Shown here: positions 51,216-63,640 of the stretch, piece by piece
Layout: every line of letters begins with the position of its first letter
Numbering within the stretch: position 1 is the first letter of the stretch
From: Dendrophyllia cribrosa
Lineage: Eukaryota > Cnidaria > Anthozoa > Scleractinia > Dendrophylliidae
NCBI GenBank assembly: GCA_024195265.1
Contig: JAJLRJ010000005.1
Location: forward strand, 45,226,587-45,290,586
Direction of reading: 5' to 3'
Length of the DNA: 64,000 nucleotides
Program-made: the position numbers and the translations under genes
Notes under the pieces: model-generated
What the model saw: only the letters and a program-made list of their open reading frames with translations
What the model was told of the DNA's origin: nothing
The model's database searches: none

Positions 51216-54200
51216 ATGGCTCTGTGCTGCGTGGCCAGGAATATAAAACTTCAAGGAAGAGGATTATCAGCATTAGGGAGGGCAAGATGGCTCAGTTATT
51301 CCTCTTTCAGCAAAGAAGTTCAAGTCTATCTGAGATCGGATGCCCAGACAATCTACAAGGCAGCCCTCAGCGCTGTTTCCCCGCAAGAAATGGTTAAAAA
51401 CAACCTTTTATTCCATCAAAACATCCTTTCCATCGAGGAACGGGAATACGCTGTGGATAAGAACGTGTCCGTGGTTGCTTTTGGCAAAGCTGTGTTAGGG
51501 ATGGCTAAAGCAGTTGAAGATATTCTGAAAGACCAAGTCAGACAGGGAGTGGCCAGTATTCCTGTCGGGCTGCCAGATGCTATAAAGGTATTAAATTGCT
51601 TCAGCTTGAAGCTTTAATTAGATGCCAGTGTAGTTAATTTAAATTTTATTATGTAAGCAGTGGGGTGAGGAGGGGGAACTCTGCAGGGGGTTCCCATATA
51701 AAGTCATGGCCTGTCTGATGGACTTGTACACTTTTGGGGGTTAATAATAATTAGTATAGAGCAGTTTTCAATTGAGTGTCGTAAAACCAAAACCAAAGTA
51801 ATTACTCTGACCAATCACAGCAGTCGTAAACAATCCAATGAACCAATCAGAGCTCGAAGCAATTACATGTCGGCGGCGCCAAGCGCGGGACAACGCGTGC
51901 GAGCAAGTCACGATTGGTTTTGGTTTTACTTCTGATTGGTCAAGAAAGTGGCGCGAGATTTTTTAGTCAATCACAAAGCATAGCAATGCAAAACCAAAGC
52001 AATTGTGTAATTACTTTCGATACTCAATTGAAAACTGCTCTATACTGAAACAGTGGATAGCATTGTTGGCGCGCTCTGATTGGCTACTGAAACTCAGAAT
52101 AGCAAGTCCTATTCACCTCTCAGCAATTTGCGCGCGAAAATTGTAATCGTTGACAGGAATAAATGAGTTAAAAAGCATCATTTTCGTTATATGGATATTT
52201 ACCTCGCCGCTTCGCGGCTCGGTAAATATCCACCACTACCCACCTCCACTTCGGTGAATAGTTGTTAAATATCAGTACTAAAAAATATGACAGAAGCTAC
52301 CTGTTACAATTGGTACCCCTTTGGTGAGCTGACAATGAATTGAGCCACGCCCACAAAATAAGATTCTGGTACCTTCCATTAGGGCACCTTTGATATTTCT
52401 CTGACAATGTATTCCAGAAAATATCCTTACACCTCCCACCTTCAGTATATTAAAAGGTAAAAATTTTAAAATTAAATATATATACTTCATTCACTGTTTT
52501 ACAAGATTGCTGAGTGTGAAACCCATGATTTACAAACCTTGGCTTTTGACACCCCACCCCCTCAAAATTTCCAATAACCTTCCATGGGTGAAGTGTGAAT
52601 ATTTTCTGGAACCACACAATCACCCTTCACATTTGTATTGGTGATTGGAAATGTCTTCTTCACTCCTGGGTTCCTTCTATACTGCAGAAGGGTGTGAAAA
52701 CTGTTATTTGGGTAGTGACCCAGACGACGATCGAAATATAGTATCCCATGATGCATTTTTTCAAGCGCATCACGCAACATCACAGTTATGGCAGATTCCT
52801 GTGTGAAATAATGCCATTTTCTCACCGGTCAAAACGTCTCCATCATAACACTGCTTCTAGATAAAACGAAACACCCCTTCACAGCTAGCAGGGGGCATTT
52901 TGTTTTATTCAGGTGGGAGGGAGGGGGACATTTTATCAATTGGTATTTTGTCTTACTTAGGGGTGCATTTTATCTTGGGGTCATTTTGACCGACATTTGT
53001 CATGTGATTAAAAAAACATAGTATTGTTTTCTTTTATTCATTTCTTTACAGGCCTCCAGAAACAGAGAATTAATTGATAGCTCAATTCTGAGTAAAGACA
53101 GTCCTATAACAATCCTAGAAGGAGCAAAGAATAACTTACCAGATGAGAAGGCTCAGTTTGCTGCAAGCAGGATAAAGGAAGTAGCAGAGAGTGTTGGGGA
53201 TGATGACATCCTTCTTGTGCTTATTTCAGGGGGTGGCTCAGCACTGCTGCCATTTCCAGTGGAAGGGATTACCCTTGAAGAGAAGCTGAAAACAATCAAA
53301 GCAGTAGCATCTAGTGGAGCCACTATTCATGAGCTGAACACTGTCAGAAAGAATCTGTCTGATCTTAAAGGAGGAAAACTGGCCAAAGCAGCATTCCCTG
53401 CTAAGGTCTGTATACCACTGAATGAAATGAAGTCTGATAAGTAATAGTAATTGGACTGAGTGGAGTACAATTCATAATGGTAATTGGACTGAGTGGAGTC
53501 CAAGTCGGTCTGTAATCATACGAGTGATTAACAAAATCGGACGACCACGAAGCGGGAGTCCGATTTGTTTAATCACGAGTATGATTACAGACAGAATTGG
53601 ACGACATAAAGTCCTGTTACCAATTAATCATAACTATAACAAAGTTAGAGGATAAAACGTTAAATGGTTACATGTTTTGGTGATTAGAAGCATAACAATT
53701 GAGTGTGTTTTTGACTGACATGCACGCACCGAAAAGGGATAGCGCGCGCAAATGACGCATACTGTCCAATTACATCGTCTAATTACAAGCATGACGCATA
53801 AACTGTTCTGTTAATGCTCTAATCGGGCCTGCTGATAACCAATCAGATTCAAGAATTTTGTTATAGTTTTGATTAAGGAAGTAATTGGGCGAGTAATTTC
53901 AAATCAGCTGAGCGCATAGCACAAGGATGATTTGAAATTACGAGCATGATTACCCCTGAATTGTACGACATGAAGTTCAATTACTAATTAATCGCATCAA
54001 TAACAAAATTTAAGATTAAAAAGTTTGTTGACTCTTTGTACTAAAAACGTCTAGGATATTTTCTATTCTAAGAACCCATTCAAGTCCAACTTATTGACAT
54101 GTGCACAACTTAGGTGTCCAATTACAGCTATCCAATTACAAAAAGTTGCAATTGGATAGCTGTTATTGGACACTCACTGGACTGTGCGACAATTATGTGA

Positions 54201-56131
54201 GAAACAGGCACGTGGATGACCAATTACAATGGAGAATTTTGTTATTGATACGATTAAACCTCACATGACACAATCAGCATTGCTGATTTTAGCAATATGC
54301 AGGATGCATGTCATATAGAACCTAGTGTATGGCCTTGCTCACCACGAGTCTCTCGTAGCTCAGTGGTTAGAGCATTTGAATGGTGTATGGAAGGTCGTAC
54401 ATTCGAAACCTGCTCATTTCATTACCAAGCTTAAAATTTACTATCTTTCCTTATTGTATTTTGTGGCTGAGGCACAACATAACTTCCCCTCATAAAATAC
54501 ATCAGGTGGACTACTGCAAATATTCCACAATGATCAGTTGCAGATCCAGAGTTGTTTTTAATGAAAGAGCCTAAGAGAGTTAAAAGGGGTATTGAGTGGC
54601 TGAGTGTAGAATGTGTCATATGAAATGAAAACAATTTGTATTAATCAACAAGTGGGACTCAGGCCCAAGCTCTATAACTCCCCCCCCCCCCCCCCCCCCC
54701 CACTCCCCTATCCCCCCTTCCTTCTATTTTCTACAATGAATGTGATGTTTAACAGTTTCAGTAAGTAGGCTACAATGAGCCAACCCATGAAATTCAAAAC
54801 AACCTACAGGCCCTCCCCTCTCCTAAGAGTGTTGCTCCACTGCTCCCCACCCCCTGCATCCAACTCCCCACCCTCCCCTTCCTCCAATGCCATCCCCATG
54901 GGTAAGGTAGGTGACCATTACATATCACAGGCTCAATGTTTACAGCTGATTGACCAAGTGAAAATTTGCATATTTTTCCCTGTATGCTGTAACTTGTTCA
55001 TATTGACGGGTAAAAATGATGATGATGATGACGACAGTGATGATGGTGGTGATCAGTTAAGGGTGATAATGAAGATGATGATGATGGTGATGATGACAAC
55101 GACAGTGATGATGGTGGTGATCAGTTAAGGGTGATGATGATGATATGATGATCACAGTGATAATGATGACAACAACGACGATGAGAACAGCAATAATGAT
55201 GATGGTGAAAAGTCAGATAACATTGTAATTAATAGCAGTAACATTCTGTTCCTTCTTTCAGGTTGTGACTCTCATTCTGTCAGATGTCATAGGTGATCCT
55301 CTAGATATAATAGCCAGTGGCCCAACAGTTCCCAACCTATCAACACCAGCTGACTGTTTGGAAATATTCAGAAAGCTGAATGCAGAGAAAAAAGTTCCTG
55401 ATGCAGTCATTCAGTATCTGCAGCAAGCGGAGCGAAATCGACAAAGTGGCGGCCTTGTTGACCCTGATGATTTTCCGCATGTTCAAAATGTTATTGTAGG
55501 GAGCAACAGGTTTGCTGTTGATGCAGCAGTGAAAAAAGCCGAAAGTCTTGGCTATGCACCAATTGTGGTGTCAACAATGTTAAGTGGAGAAGCTAGAGAT
55601 GTTGGCTACATGTACTCTGATCTTGCTTATCTTGCTTGGAATGGAACCCTGACTGAACTGTCAGATGTTAGTAAAGAAGTGTTGACCGACGATGTCTTCA
55701 ACAAGATTGTAAGTGCACGACATGCAAAGAAACCAGTGTGCATCATCGGTGCTGGTGAAACTACTGTCACGCTGAGAGGGAAAGGAACAGGGGGTCGCAG
55801 CCAGGAAATGGCACTGGCATTAGCAATAGATGTCGATCATAACATTGAACAGTTTCCAACAGATCAATCCAAAAATCAAGGTGGCCTGGTTCTACTTAGT
55901 GCAGGTACCGATGGTCAAGATGGTCCTACCCCGGCTGCTGGAGCCATTGTAGATCCGTACCAAGTGGCGGATGCTATAAATGACGGACTCAATCCTAAAG
56001 AATTCCTCAGAAATAACGACTCATATACGTTTTATTCAAAGTTTCAGAATGGGCGAGATCATGTCATTACTGGTCTGACAGGAACTAATGTAATGGACAT
56101 CCAAGTTTTGCTTGTATCTCCGCCTATGTGA
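51216..56131 (+). CDS. GLYCTK: Glycerate kinase, three exons, complete
   Basis: ATP-dependent phosphorylation of D-glycerate in serine and fructose catabolism. Exons: 51216-51587, 53052-53405 and 55262-56131 (stop TGA), joining in phase 0 to 531 codons; the human enzyme is 523 residues. Exon 1 begins MALCCVARNIKLQGRGLSAL, basic and free of acidic residues, like a mitochondrial presequence. Family motifs: FGKAVLGMAKAVEDIL (exon 1), ISGGGSALLPFPVEG (exon 2), LSDVIGDPLDIIASGPT, GAGETTVTLRGKGTGGRSQE and SAGTDGQDGPTPAAGAIVD (exon 3), typical of the GLYCTK/MOFRL-type fold. An in-frame ATG at 51165 upstream would add 17 residues; 51216 is preferred because the presequence then starts at the N-terminus. 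Introns contain a MITE (51759-52041), a foldback family (53450-54260) and a tRNA-like fragment. Confidence 0.93.
51759..52041. mobile_element. MITE with GAGCAGTTTTCAATTGAGT ends
   Basis: Terminal inverted repeats AGAGCAGTTTTCAATTGAG and CTCAATTGAAAACTGCTCT, flanked by TA. Internal ACCAATCA/TGATTGGT inverted pairs. In GLYCTK intron 1. Confidence 0.8.
53450..54260 (+). repeat. Foldback repeat family copy in GLYCTK intron 2
   Basis: Carries the TAATTGGACTGAGTGGAG ends, the GATTTGAAATTACGAGC block and the same hairpin (about 54120-54165) as the copy at 15960-16440, in the opposite orientation, plus a second hairpin around CGGACGACCACG (53540-53570). Confidence 0.7.
54349..54420 (+). repeat. tRNA-like sequence (SINE head or tRNA pseudogene)
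   Basis: CTCTCGTAGCTCAGTGGTTA GAGCATT is a good A box and GGTCGTACATTCGAAACC a decayed B box. The acceptor ends do not pair well, so not a working tRNA gene. Confidence 0.55.
55014..55205 (+). repeat. GAT-rich microsatellite
   Basis: Runs of GATGATGATGAC with ACGACAGTGATGATGGTGGT GATCAG repeated twice, just before GLYCTK exon 3. A shorter ATC repeat is at 12840-12890. Confidence 0.85.
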
Positions 56132-56199
56132 AACTTTATAAGAAAATGCCTCTAAGGTCATATGTTGCTAGAGTAAGTTAATAGTAGGTTATAGTTTCT

Positions 56200-56205
56200 A
56201 ATAAA
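56200..56205 (+). terminator. Polyadenylation signal AATAAA of GLYCTK
   Basis: AATAAA 69 bp after the glycerate kinase stop codon, the first canonical hexamer downstream. Confidence 0.55.
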
Positions 56206-56645
56206 AGAAACTGTAGTAGGGAAGTGGAATGTTACATGTAAAATGTGAATTCATTATTTTTTATAAGTAAAAGAAAGAGATCAAAAGCTGACATTTTGAG
56301 CATTGGCTATTTGCTCTGACAAATTTACTTATCAACTCGGAAGATACCAATATTATTTTTATTAGTGTCAGTTGGAAGAGCTTAGGAAAAATTATGTTTA
56401 TTAAGATATAAATTTTTTTAAATATTTGGTATACAGAGATGTTCTTATATGGCTTCAAACTTATCTTTATTTTTCAGTGGTTAAAGAAATAGTATTATTG
56501 CCCAAAGTATTATTATGTCATGACAATAACAAGTTTAGTTGCTCTGTCAGTGATCAAATGATCATTCCAAGTGGGTTTTGAATCTGGTATGCTTGTAGCC
56601 GTTGGTTTGGTGATAGCTCAAATCTCGATGTTTGAGCTAGAGTGT

Positions 56646-56718
<73 letters not shown>

Positions 56719-56810
56719 GACAGGGTGTGTGTGTGCTAAAGGCCCTTAGGCAGGAGCCGATTACTTAATCGGCTCCTGCCTGAGGGCCTTTAGCACACAC
56801 ACACCCTGTC

Positions 56811-56842
<32 letters not shown>

Positions 56843-58349
56843 ACACTCTAGTAGGATCATGAAAGATAAAAAAAAAAAACAGAAACATTTGAATTCAGGG
56901 GTCCTATGAAATAAAAAATCAAATAACAACAAAACTTACCGCTCCCCCTCCAAAAAGATAACGGTAAAACTTTATCAACCTGCAGACAGAAAAAGATGTC
57001 CAATTCCTATCATATCAATCCAAGAATTCCGGTACCTGAATAAAAAGTCAGGAGCTCATAAGCAAAGAAGCCTGCTAATTGAAATTCCTTTTCCGTTAGT
57101 CCCTACTTTTCTAAGAAAAAGTAAAAAAATTAGAAATCAAAAAGTTCGAAACGAAAATGTTGCAGTCGATGACTTTCAATTTCCGCCATCCATTCCAATA
57201 GTCCATTCCACTGTCAAAACTCCAAAGCCATTCGTCGTCAGTTCCAAATATGGAATATGACGCGGCTTTCGAAAATGCCTCGGGACCTCGGTAACCGAAC
57301 GACGCTGTTGATTACTGATTCCAAAGGAAGAAAATATTTGAATCGGTCGTTGGTTCGACGAGAAGTCAGACAATATAAGGAGTCGTCTCTAAGATGATGG
57401 AGTAATGATTTAAACAAAATGCCGTAGATCGCTTTGTTTGCGGTCAAAGGAATCTGAGGTGAGTTGGCGCATTTGATAAATTCTGGAAAACAGCTGAATC
57501 GAACGCTTTCATTTCAGTCGTTCACAACTTGATCAATGGTTGAGTTGCACTTTAGGGCAGCTGCAAATATTACAACAAATTTTAAGCTTTTCTGAGCTGC
57601 ATGTAACGCCGGGATTTCAAATATATAACAGTGGTGTATTAAGGACGAATGGAAAACTTAAAGTGGTTTTGATCGATTTCAGACCTCAAATCTCGACGTT
57701 TGTTTCTCAAGTGGCGGGGGGAAATTTCCAATATCGTCAATATATGCATTAAGTTTTTTCGATTTTCCAATCTTTCGGCAAGCAGAAAGAAATTTGGCTG
57801 TATGAACTTTTCGAAAGTTTGATTTAGAATCTTTACAAAAAGAAAAATTTTGCCGTTACGCCAGCTTTTGTTGTTTCAACAACTAATTTGCATCTGTAAC
57901 CATGAACACAAGGAAACGAAACTCGATATCTCATCCGTGATGTCATTTCTGTCTTTGATATGTGTGTTTCTTGTTATTCATGGCATGATGCTTTGGCAAA
58001 CGGTTCTTGTCGCTGCTTATCTGGATCAAAGAAGTGTCAAATTGTCAATATTCAACGATTTACTCCTACTAAAAATTAACCACAACAGGTTCGGTAAATA
58101 ACTAATATCAAATATAATGACTTTATAACATGGAATATCTGTTATATAGACTCCGACTTTGGTAAAAAAGGCATCAAGAAATTGATCTGATCTGTAACTA
58201 AGCTTATTTTTTTGTTGATGTCACCGTAAGACTCTTGGATTTCCGTATTGACTTTTAGCCAAACAGTATGTAATTTGCATATGTTTTAGACCTGCAGTGT
58301 CAAGTTAATGTTTGGCACAAATATCTAATAACAATTTATTTTTTGCAGC
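56206..58349. other. GLYCTK-DAG1 intergenic region
   Basis: Contains the G/C palindrome; otherwise no gene signal seen. Regulatory sequence and a non-coding first exon of DAG1 could be here but cannot be identified from sequence. Confidence 0.5.
56638..56853. repeat. Palindrome with a 72-G run and a 31-C run
   Basis: G run 56646-56717, then GTGACAGGGTGTGTGTGTGC and TAAAGGCCCTTAGGCAGGAG, a centre at 56764, and the inverse back to a C run 56812-56842 and CCACACTCTA. The arms match except for the length of the homopolymer. Confidence 0.9.
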
Positions 58350-58437
58350 AGCCACTTTATAATCTATCCATGAAGCTTGTAGAACCAGGAAACAGAAATA
58401 AAGGAAATTGTTTTTACAAGAGCCGTAACTGGAGATA

Positions 58438-58965
58438 ATGATATCAATGGATTGGGAACCTTGTTTGCACTGTTTGCAGAATAAAAGGACGTCTGAATTG
58501 TCTGTTTCCACAGACCATCTTAGACATCAAGGATGTACTGATTTTATGCAGATTTCACATCCTTTTGCACACTCATGTTTGTCATGTAACAGAAACGTTA
58601 AGTGCAAACCTTGGAGAAGGAAAATTTTAACAAATCGTTGTTCAAAATGGACATATTTGCTCAGTGCAGTTCCATTTATGACGCTGTTATTGCTGCTTAC
58701 AAATCTCTCTCGGCAAGTTTTTCAAATTTTAAGTAGGACTATTTTTGTGAGGAAGAATTCGAGACTGATATTTCATTGGGGTTTGCTATTTATCGCTTTA
58801 TTTGGAGGGATATCATCTTTGCCTTTAGCATTATGTCAAGAAAATCTTCAACCTACACCATCTGTGACAAGTCTGCAACTACCCAACATGGTTGTACATG
58901 TTGGTTCTTCATTCATTTACAACATTTCAGAGAAAGCTTTTGACTGTGAAGTAGATGACTTTGTG
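58438..58965 (+). CDS. DAG1: Dystroglycan exon with hydrophobic leader and start of CADG domain
   Basis: Open frame ending at donor GTG|GTAAGT. A hydrophobic segment (HWGLLFIALFGGISSLPLAL followed by CQENLQP, around residues 123-145) looks like the signal peptide; after it comes LPNMVVHVGSSFIYNISEKA, the first strands of the dystroglycan N-terminal cadherin-like domain. It joins in phase 0 to the exon at 60020. An acceptor (TTTTTTGCAG) at 58349 could make the exon 58350-58965 with a short 5' UTR. The start is uncertain: the Met at 58438 leaves an unusually long stretch before the leader, and a Met at 58678 is closer. RNA evidence would be needed to settle it. Confidence 0.7.
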
Positions 58966-60019
58966 GTAAGTTAGGATCAATATCAATTTGAAACTTTAAT
59001 TTCTTTGGCAGTAATAGTAACAGTAGTAACCAGGTTGGATTGCCAACAGCATCAATAAAAATAAAAGGAGCTTGTAGCCCACATTTAGCTGTACCACCCC
59101 CCCCCCCCCTCTCCAGGAACAACAAGAGAGAGGGAATGTTCTCTCTGCCCCATTTTTCCTAGGGGGTTGGTAAGGCTTGTCACGTAGGCTAACGAGCCTC
59201 TTACTGGACAAAAGAGAATGGTGAAAATTGAACCCAGGGTTATCAAAAAACTATGAAGTAGACATCTGACTTTGGAAAGTAACCAGATTTTTTTCATACC
59301 ATCTCCTCTAAAGAACTGGCAAGCAAAGTAGCCGGCTGTATATGGCACTAAAGTACACATAGGTGGTGATTTTCATGGGTAGCCGGCTACTTTTGACAAC
59401 CCTGTGAGACCAGTAGTAAATTTTACCTATAGCTTATAATAACATTGTACAGTGTAGCTTGCCTACAATGCTGGTTCCATTTTGGGCTGTCAATATGGTC
59501 CGGGGGCCGGGGATTTTCCCCGGCTATTGTGTGCTTGATCCATGGCTACTTTCATTGATGGAAAACACAACTTTCAGACAATACTAAAATATTAAGAAAC
59601 CAATTTTCACTTGCTACTTTTTTGCTTCCCTGCCTATTTAGGTGAGTACATTGGGATTTTTTCATAACAATTAAAGTTAAAGGCCCACCTTCACCCAAAA
59701 GACGTTGCAGTCATTTGTTTTTGTTTTGAAATGCTCCATTGTTCATAAACATGATCTAATTGGTTGCACGCATTCAAGCGTGAGTTTTGTGTTACAAGAA
59801 ATTCAGCACAGAAAGTGATCACGGCGTGCACAGCATTTTGGGTAAAGGTGGGCCTTTAAAATCAAGACAAAGAAGGCAGATAGTTCTACTTGCTTTGTAA
59901 AAAACACTAAGATTTGCCAGTTACTGCCTTCTAATGAAACCACTGTATACTTGGTATTCATCACTGTTGCCATTTTTAATGAGACAAAAATGCAACTGAT
60001 TTATTTGCTTTTTATTCAG

Positions 60020-61950
60020 GTCTCAGAAACTGCAGACAGATTTCTTTCACACTGGCTAGCCTACAACAGTAAAAAGAAACAACTGTATGGTGTCCCATCA
60101 GAAAAGGACCAAGGAACATACAACATTCTGGTGGTAGCTTTGGCAAAGGATGGCGGGGTTGGAGGTCATGTTTGTGGGTCAAGGTCATTCTTCATCAGTG
60201 TTGTTCCCGTCAGTGAAGAATTGCCAGTGTCAGTTTACCCAGGCACTGAAACCTCAAGCAGTGATTTAAAGTCTGTGCAAAGTCTGCCTTGTGCTCCTGG
60301 CACCCAAGTACTTCAAGGAACTCTCATATTAAATTCCGACATGCACAGTTTAAATGGCCATGAACGGATGACATTGTTACTAAAAATAGCTGACCATCTT
60401 AAAGTGCACACTAGTAAAGTCAGTTTCTTCTCTGGCCGAGCTTCTCATCCAATTATTGGACAACTTGATGATGCTGTGGTGATGGCAGCAGGTGCAGGAG
60501 ATGGTAGATTTACCAAGGGTTCCAGAAGCTTGTTGACCTGGCACATAGGGTGTGGTGCTATCAAGCTCGAAGATTTAGCCTTCTCCAAACTAGAAACCAG
60601 CGCACAAGATGGAACCATAAGTACACTACTTGGTGTGCCTGTGGTAGGTTGGCATATTATGTCTGGCACTCAAAGGAACATGGCTAGACGCAGAGTTAGA
60701 AGACAAGTTTTAGGCGTGACTGCCACACCGCTGGCATCAAGTGCCCCACCATCAAGAATGTCAAATATATCCACTTCATTTATTGTCTCAAGCACTGTTA
60801 CTTTAACATCTATGGTTAGCAGTAATTCAACTATGCAGTTATCAACGACAGCTGCATCAAGTGTGGGACCAAACACAACAGTCAGTTCTGTCAGTTCTTC
60901 GTCCATCAGTGTTAACTCTACAATGTCAAGTCTGTCTCCAAGCAGGACTGATATCCAATCTTCAAGTATTGTTAACTTAACTAGCTCAGCCACAGTTTTC
61001 TTACCATCTTCTGTGACAAAATCATTGGTTGTAAACAGTTCCACAGTTGTGTTATCTAGAAATGTGACTCCATCTGTCGAAAGTTCAACACTGGTGTCTT
61101 CCATAAACAGAACATCGTTGATTGTGCAATCTTCAGTCCTTTCTCCAACATTGAATTCAACATTTGTAACAAAAACAGTTACAACTAATCTTTCCTCATC
61201 TGTTACCCCCAGTTCATCACTTTTAACAACAAGAGCAATGAGGAACAGTTCAAGCATTGTAGTATTGCTGAATGAAACAACAGCGTTTGTTTCAAGCTCT
61301 TCCGCTGTCCTTTCAGTAAAGACCACTTCATTGAACCTTACACTAACATCCTCAATGTCGCAAGTTTCAAGTTCAATGAAGACAAGCAGATCTTCATTGG
61401 CTGTTTCTTCCAGTAGACCTACATTGGTCCCCTCTTCAAATTCAACATCGTTGTTGACAAGCTCTTCATCAGTGTTTTCACCTTCAAGCTTGGTGGTTCT
61501 GCCGAATACAACTGCTGTGGTGAATGCATCCACTCCTCAATTGAACAGCACAACTGCATTGAACCAAACATCAGTAACACCAATGCTAACAGCATCAAGT
61601 ACTGTTGTTCCAACACTGAGCAGTATTATTCCAACATTGAGCACTGTTGTTTTATCATTGAACAGTACGATTCCAATATCAAGCACTGTTGTTCCAACAT
61701 TGAGCAATATTGAAAGATCTGTTATCAAGACCAGTTCCTCAGTTCCACCAATCTTGAATAGTTCCAGCATAATGCTGTCAAGTTCTTTGATCCTGCCTTC
61801 AAGCACATCAAGTTCTATGAGGATCGACATGACATCTGTCATCAGAAACATAAGTGCTTCCTTACAGACAAATGTGACATCTACAACTGTTGTCCTGTCA
61901 TCATTGACATCTTCACCACTTGCAACAACTGCTAACTTAACAAGTACAAG
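60020..61950 (+). CDS. DAG1: Dystroglycan main exon: CADG, second alpha domain, furin site, mucin-like region
   Basis: Laminin-binding cell-surface receptor that links basement membrane to dystrophin/utrophin. The exon is open for 643 codons from acceptor TTTATTCAG to donor AAG|GTGAGA. The first 80 or so residues finish the cadherin-like domain (FLSHWLAYNSKKKQLYGVPS). A second domain follows with the conserved Cys pair (SLPCAPG ... WHIGCGAIKL) and ends GVPVVGWHIMSG, nearly as in vertebrate alpha-dystroglycan. RVRR at 60692-60703 is the furin site that in vertebrates releases the N-terminal domain. Roughly 415 residues of Ser/Thr/Asn-rich mucin-like sequence follow, with many N-x-S/T sites. 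The autoproteolytic SEA domain, membrane segment and cytoplasmic tail must lie right of the window. Confidence 0.9.
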
Positions 61951-62524
61951 GTGAGAAAAATTATCAATAAAGTGAACTGCAGCTAAGCCAGACATCTTCG
62001 GGACATCTTTAGTTATAGACGAACAGGTGAAATTCGGCCAGAACCTTCTAAAATTCATTAACAACTAATGATGAGAACAAAGGAGGTTTGGATACCCAGT
62101 CTTAATTTGTGTAGATTTTTTGCGATTTTATTCCTTGGTTTTTTTGGAATTTAATGATCAGTTGCAGAGGCTATATTAAAAACTCAAAAGAGTGTTTCAT
62201 TAGGTACCCAAACACCTCAAAGTGGGTTACAAAAAACTTGGCTGCGCACTCTTCCTTGTGTTTGGTATATATTACATAATAATCTATGTCTGTCTCAGAT
62301 AGGTGTCCACCTTACAGGGGTCTCTGTCTTTTAGAGAGTTTACTGTACATCTGGTCTCTTCAGAATTTATTTAAAAAATGATGAATATTTATTTTTATTC
62401 CTCCTTGTGGATCAACATGAACAAAATATGTACAATGTAGACTGTCGAAAATGTCATATTAATACACTTAAGTTATTATGAGTATTATTTCAGTTTGTTG
62501 TTCTCTTTTCTTCCTTTTTTTTAG

Positions 62525-62553
62525 TGTGGTGATTTTGCTGAATGCAAGTACAA
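62525..62553 (+). CDS. DAG1: Possible dystroglycan micro-exon (29 bp)
   Basis: Flanked by a pyrimidine-rich acceptor ending TTTTTTTTAG and a GTAAGT donor. In the phase left by the previous exon it reads SVVILLNAST, which fits mucin-like composition. The length and the lack of a recognisable following exon make this tentative. Confidence 0.3.
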
Positions 62554-62789
62554 GTAAGTTTACCATGGATTTGCCTTTAGTGCCAGGAAATAACAATAAG
62601 CTGTATAACCCATTTTTAAGCACTTTCTGAATTTGGTTCCATAAATTCCAATACATTTTTGGAGCCATGAAATGCAGTTTTTAACAAATCATTTGTTTTT
62701 TAGGCCATACAAAATTGATGGTTTGTACAACCAAACTGACCTGCATAACAAGCGCTTTTGTGGTGCGTGAGCTCAAAGGGCAAACTTGT

Positions 62790-63225
62790 TGCTTATCCTT
62801 TCTCAATGCTAGAAATGAAAAATTATATTAGATATCTTGGTATACTCATTGATTCCAACCTTTCATGGAAATTTCATATAGATTACATTTGTCAAAAAAT
62901 CAGTAAAACAATCGGAATTATCACCGAGCTCAGACATTTGGTTCCCCGTCATGTACTCCTCACTCTATACCGCTCTTTAATTTTACCATATATCAGTTAT
63001 GGTATCTGCGCTTGGGGTCATGCTGCTGAAATGCATCTTCATAAACTATTAGTTCTCCAGAAGAGAGCCCTTAGGCTAATGTTAAGCTATGTGCAAAAAC
63101 TATGTTTTTCTTGTCGCCCGAAGACAAAAGTTAGTCGCTTTGGCACCTGGGTACTGCTAGAGTACAGCCCTGTTTCTGCTCATGCACTGAAAAAGTGCCT
63201 GTTATGCAGGTCAACCAAACATTGA
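62790..63225 (+). pseudogene. LINE reverse-transcriptase fragment
   Basis: Frame with NYIRYLGILIDSNLSWKFHI and LVPRHVLLTLYRSLILPYISYG then GICAWGHA, the thumb region of CR1/Jockey-like reverse transcriptases. It lies in the DAG1 intron or downstream region and has no start of its own. Confidence 0.8.
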
Positions 63226-63601
63226 TGATACATTTCACTGTAACAATATGTATGACTGACTGTGAAACTTACCCATTGCTCTGTTCTTAATCACATCATC
63301 CCTGGCCTACTCATTCAGCATTTTACATTCCTGAATAAACAACAACACTTCATTTGTACCGGGGTTGGGTAGTGAACCAGCTAAAGTGTCAGTGTTTGAT
63401 AAACAGCTAATTTACTGTGAGTAGAACATATGACCTCAATAACAAACAATACAATGTACATGTATTTCAAAACTATGAGAAAAGTTGTTTGTGGACTTAT
63501 CTAAAGTTATTTAATATACAGTTTCTATAACCCTGGCCAATACTCTTGGGACACTTCTGAAATAACTCTGCAATTTTAAGCATTCCCCCTTCCCCCTCCC
63601 C

Positions 63602-63605
<4 letters not shown>

Positions 63606-63640
<35 letters not shown>
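63606..63640 (+). repeat. Poly-C tract
   Basis: About 35 consecutive C following a CCCCTTCCCCCTCCCC lead-in. Similar tracts: 54680-54701 and 48651-48664. Confidence 0.9.

Noticed and set aside
54349..54420. Functional tRNA gene
   Set aside because: Box B is damaged and the acceptor stem does not pair; more like a SINE head.
57850..58101. 83-codon frame upstream of dystroglycan, with hydrophobic segments
   Set aside because: No splice link in phase to the dystroglycan exon and no homology; AT-rich random frame is more likely.
60670..61533. 287-codon open frame on the minus strand
   Set aside because: It is antisense to the Ser/Thr-rich dystroglycan exon; its Glu/Val/Thr-rich composition is what the reverse of such codons gives.
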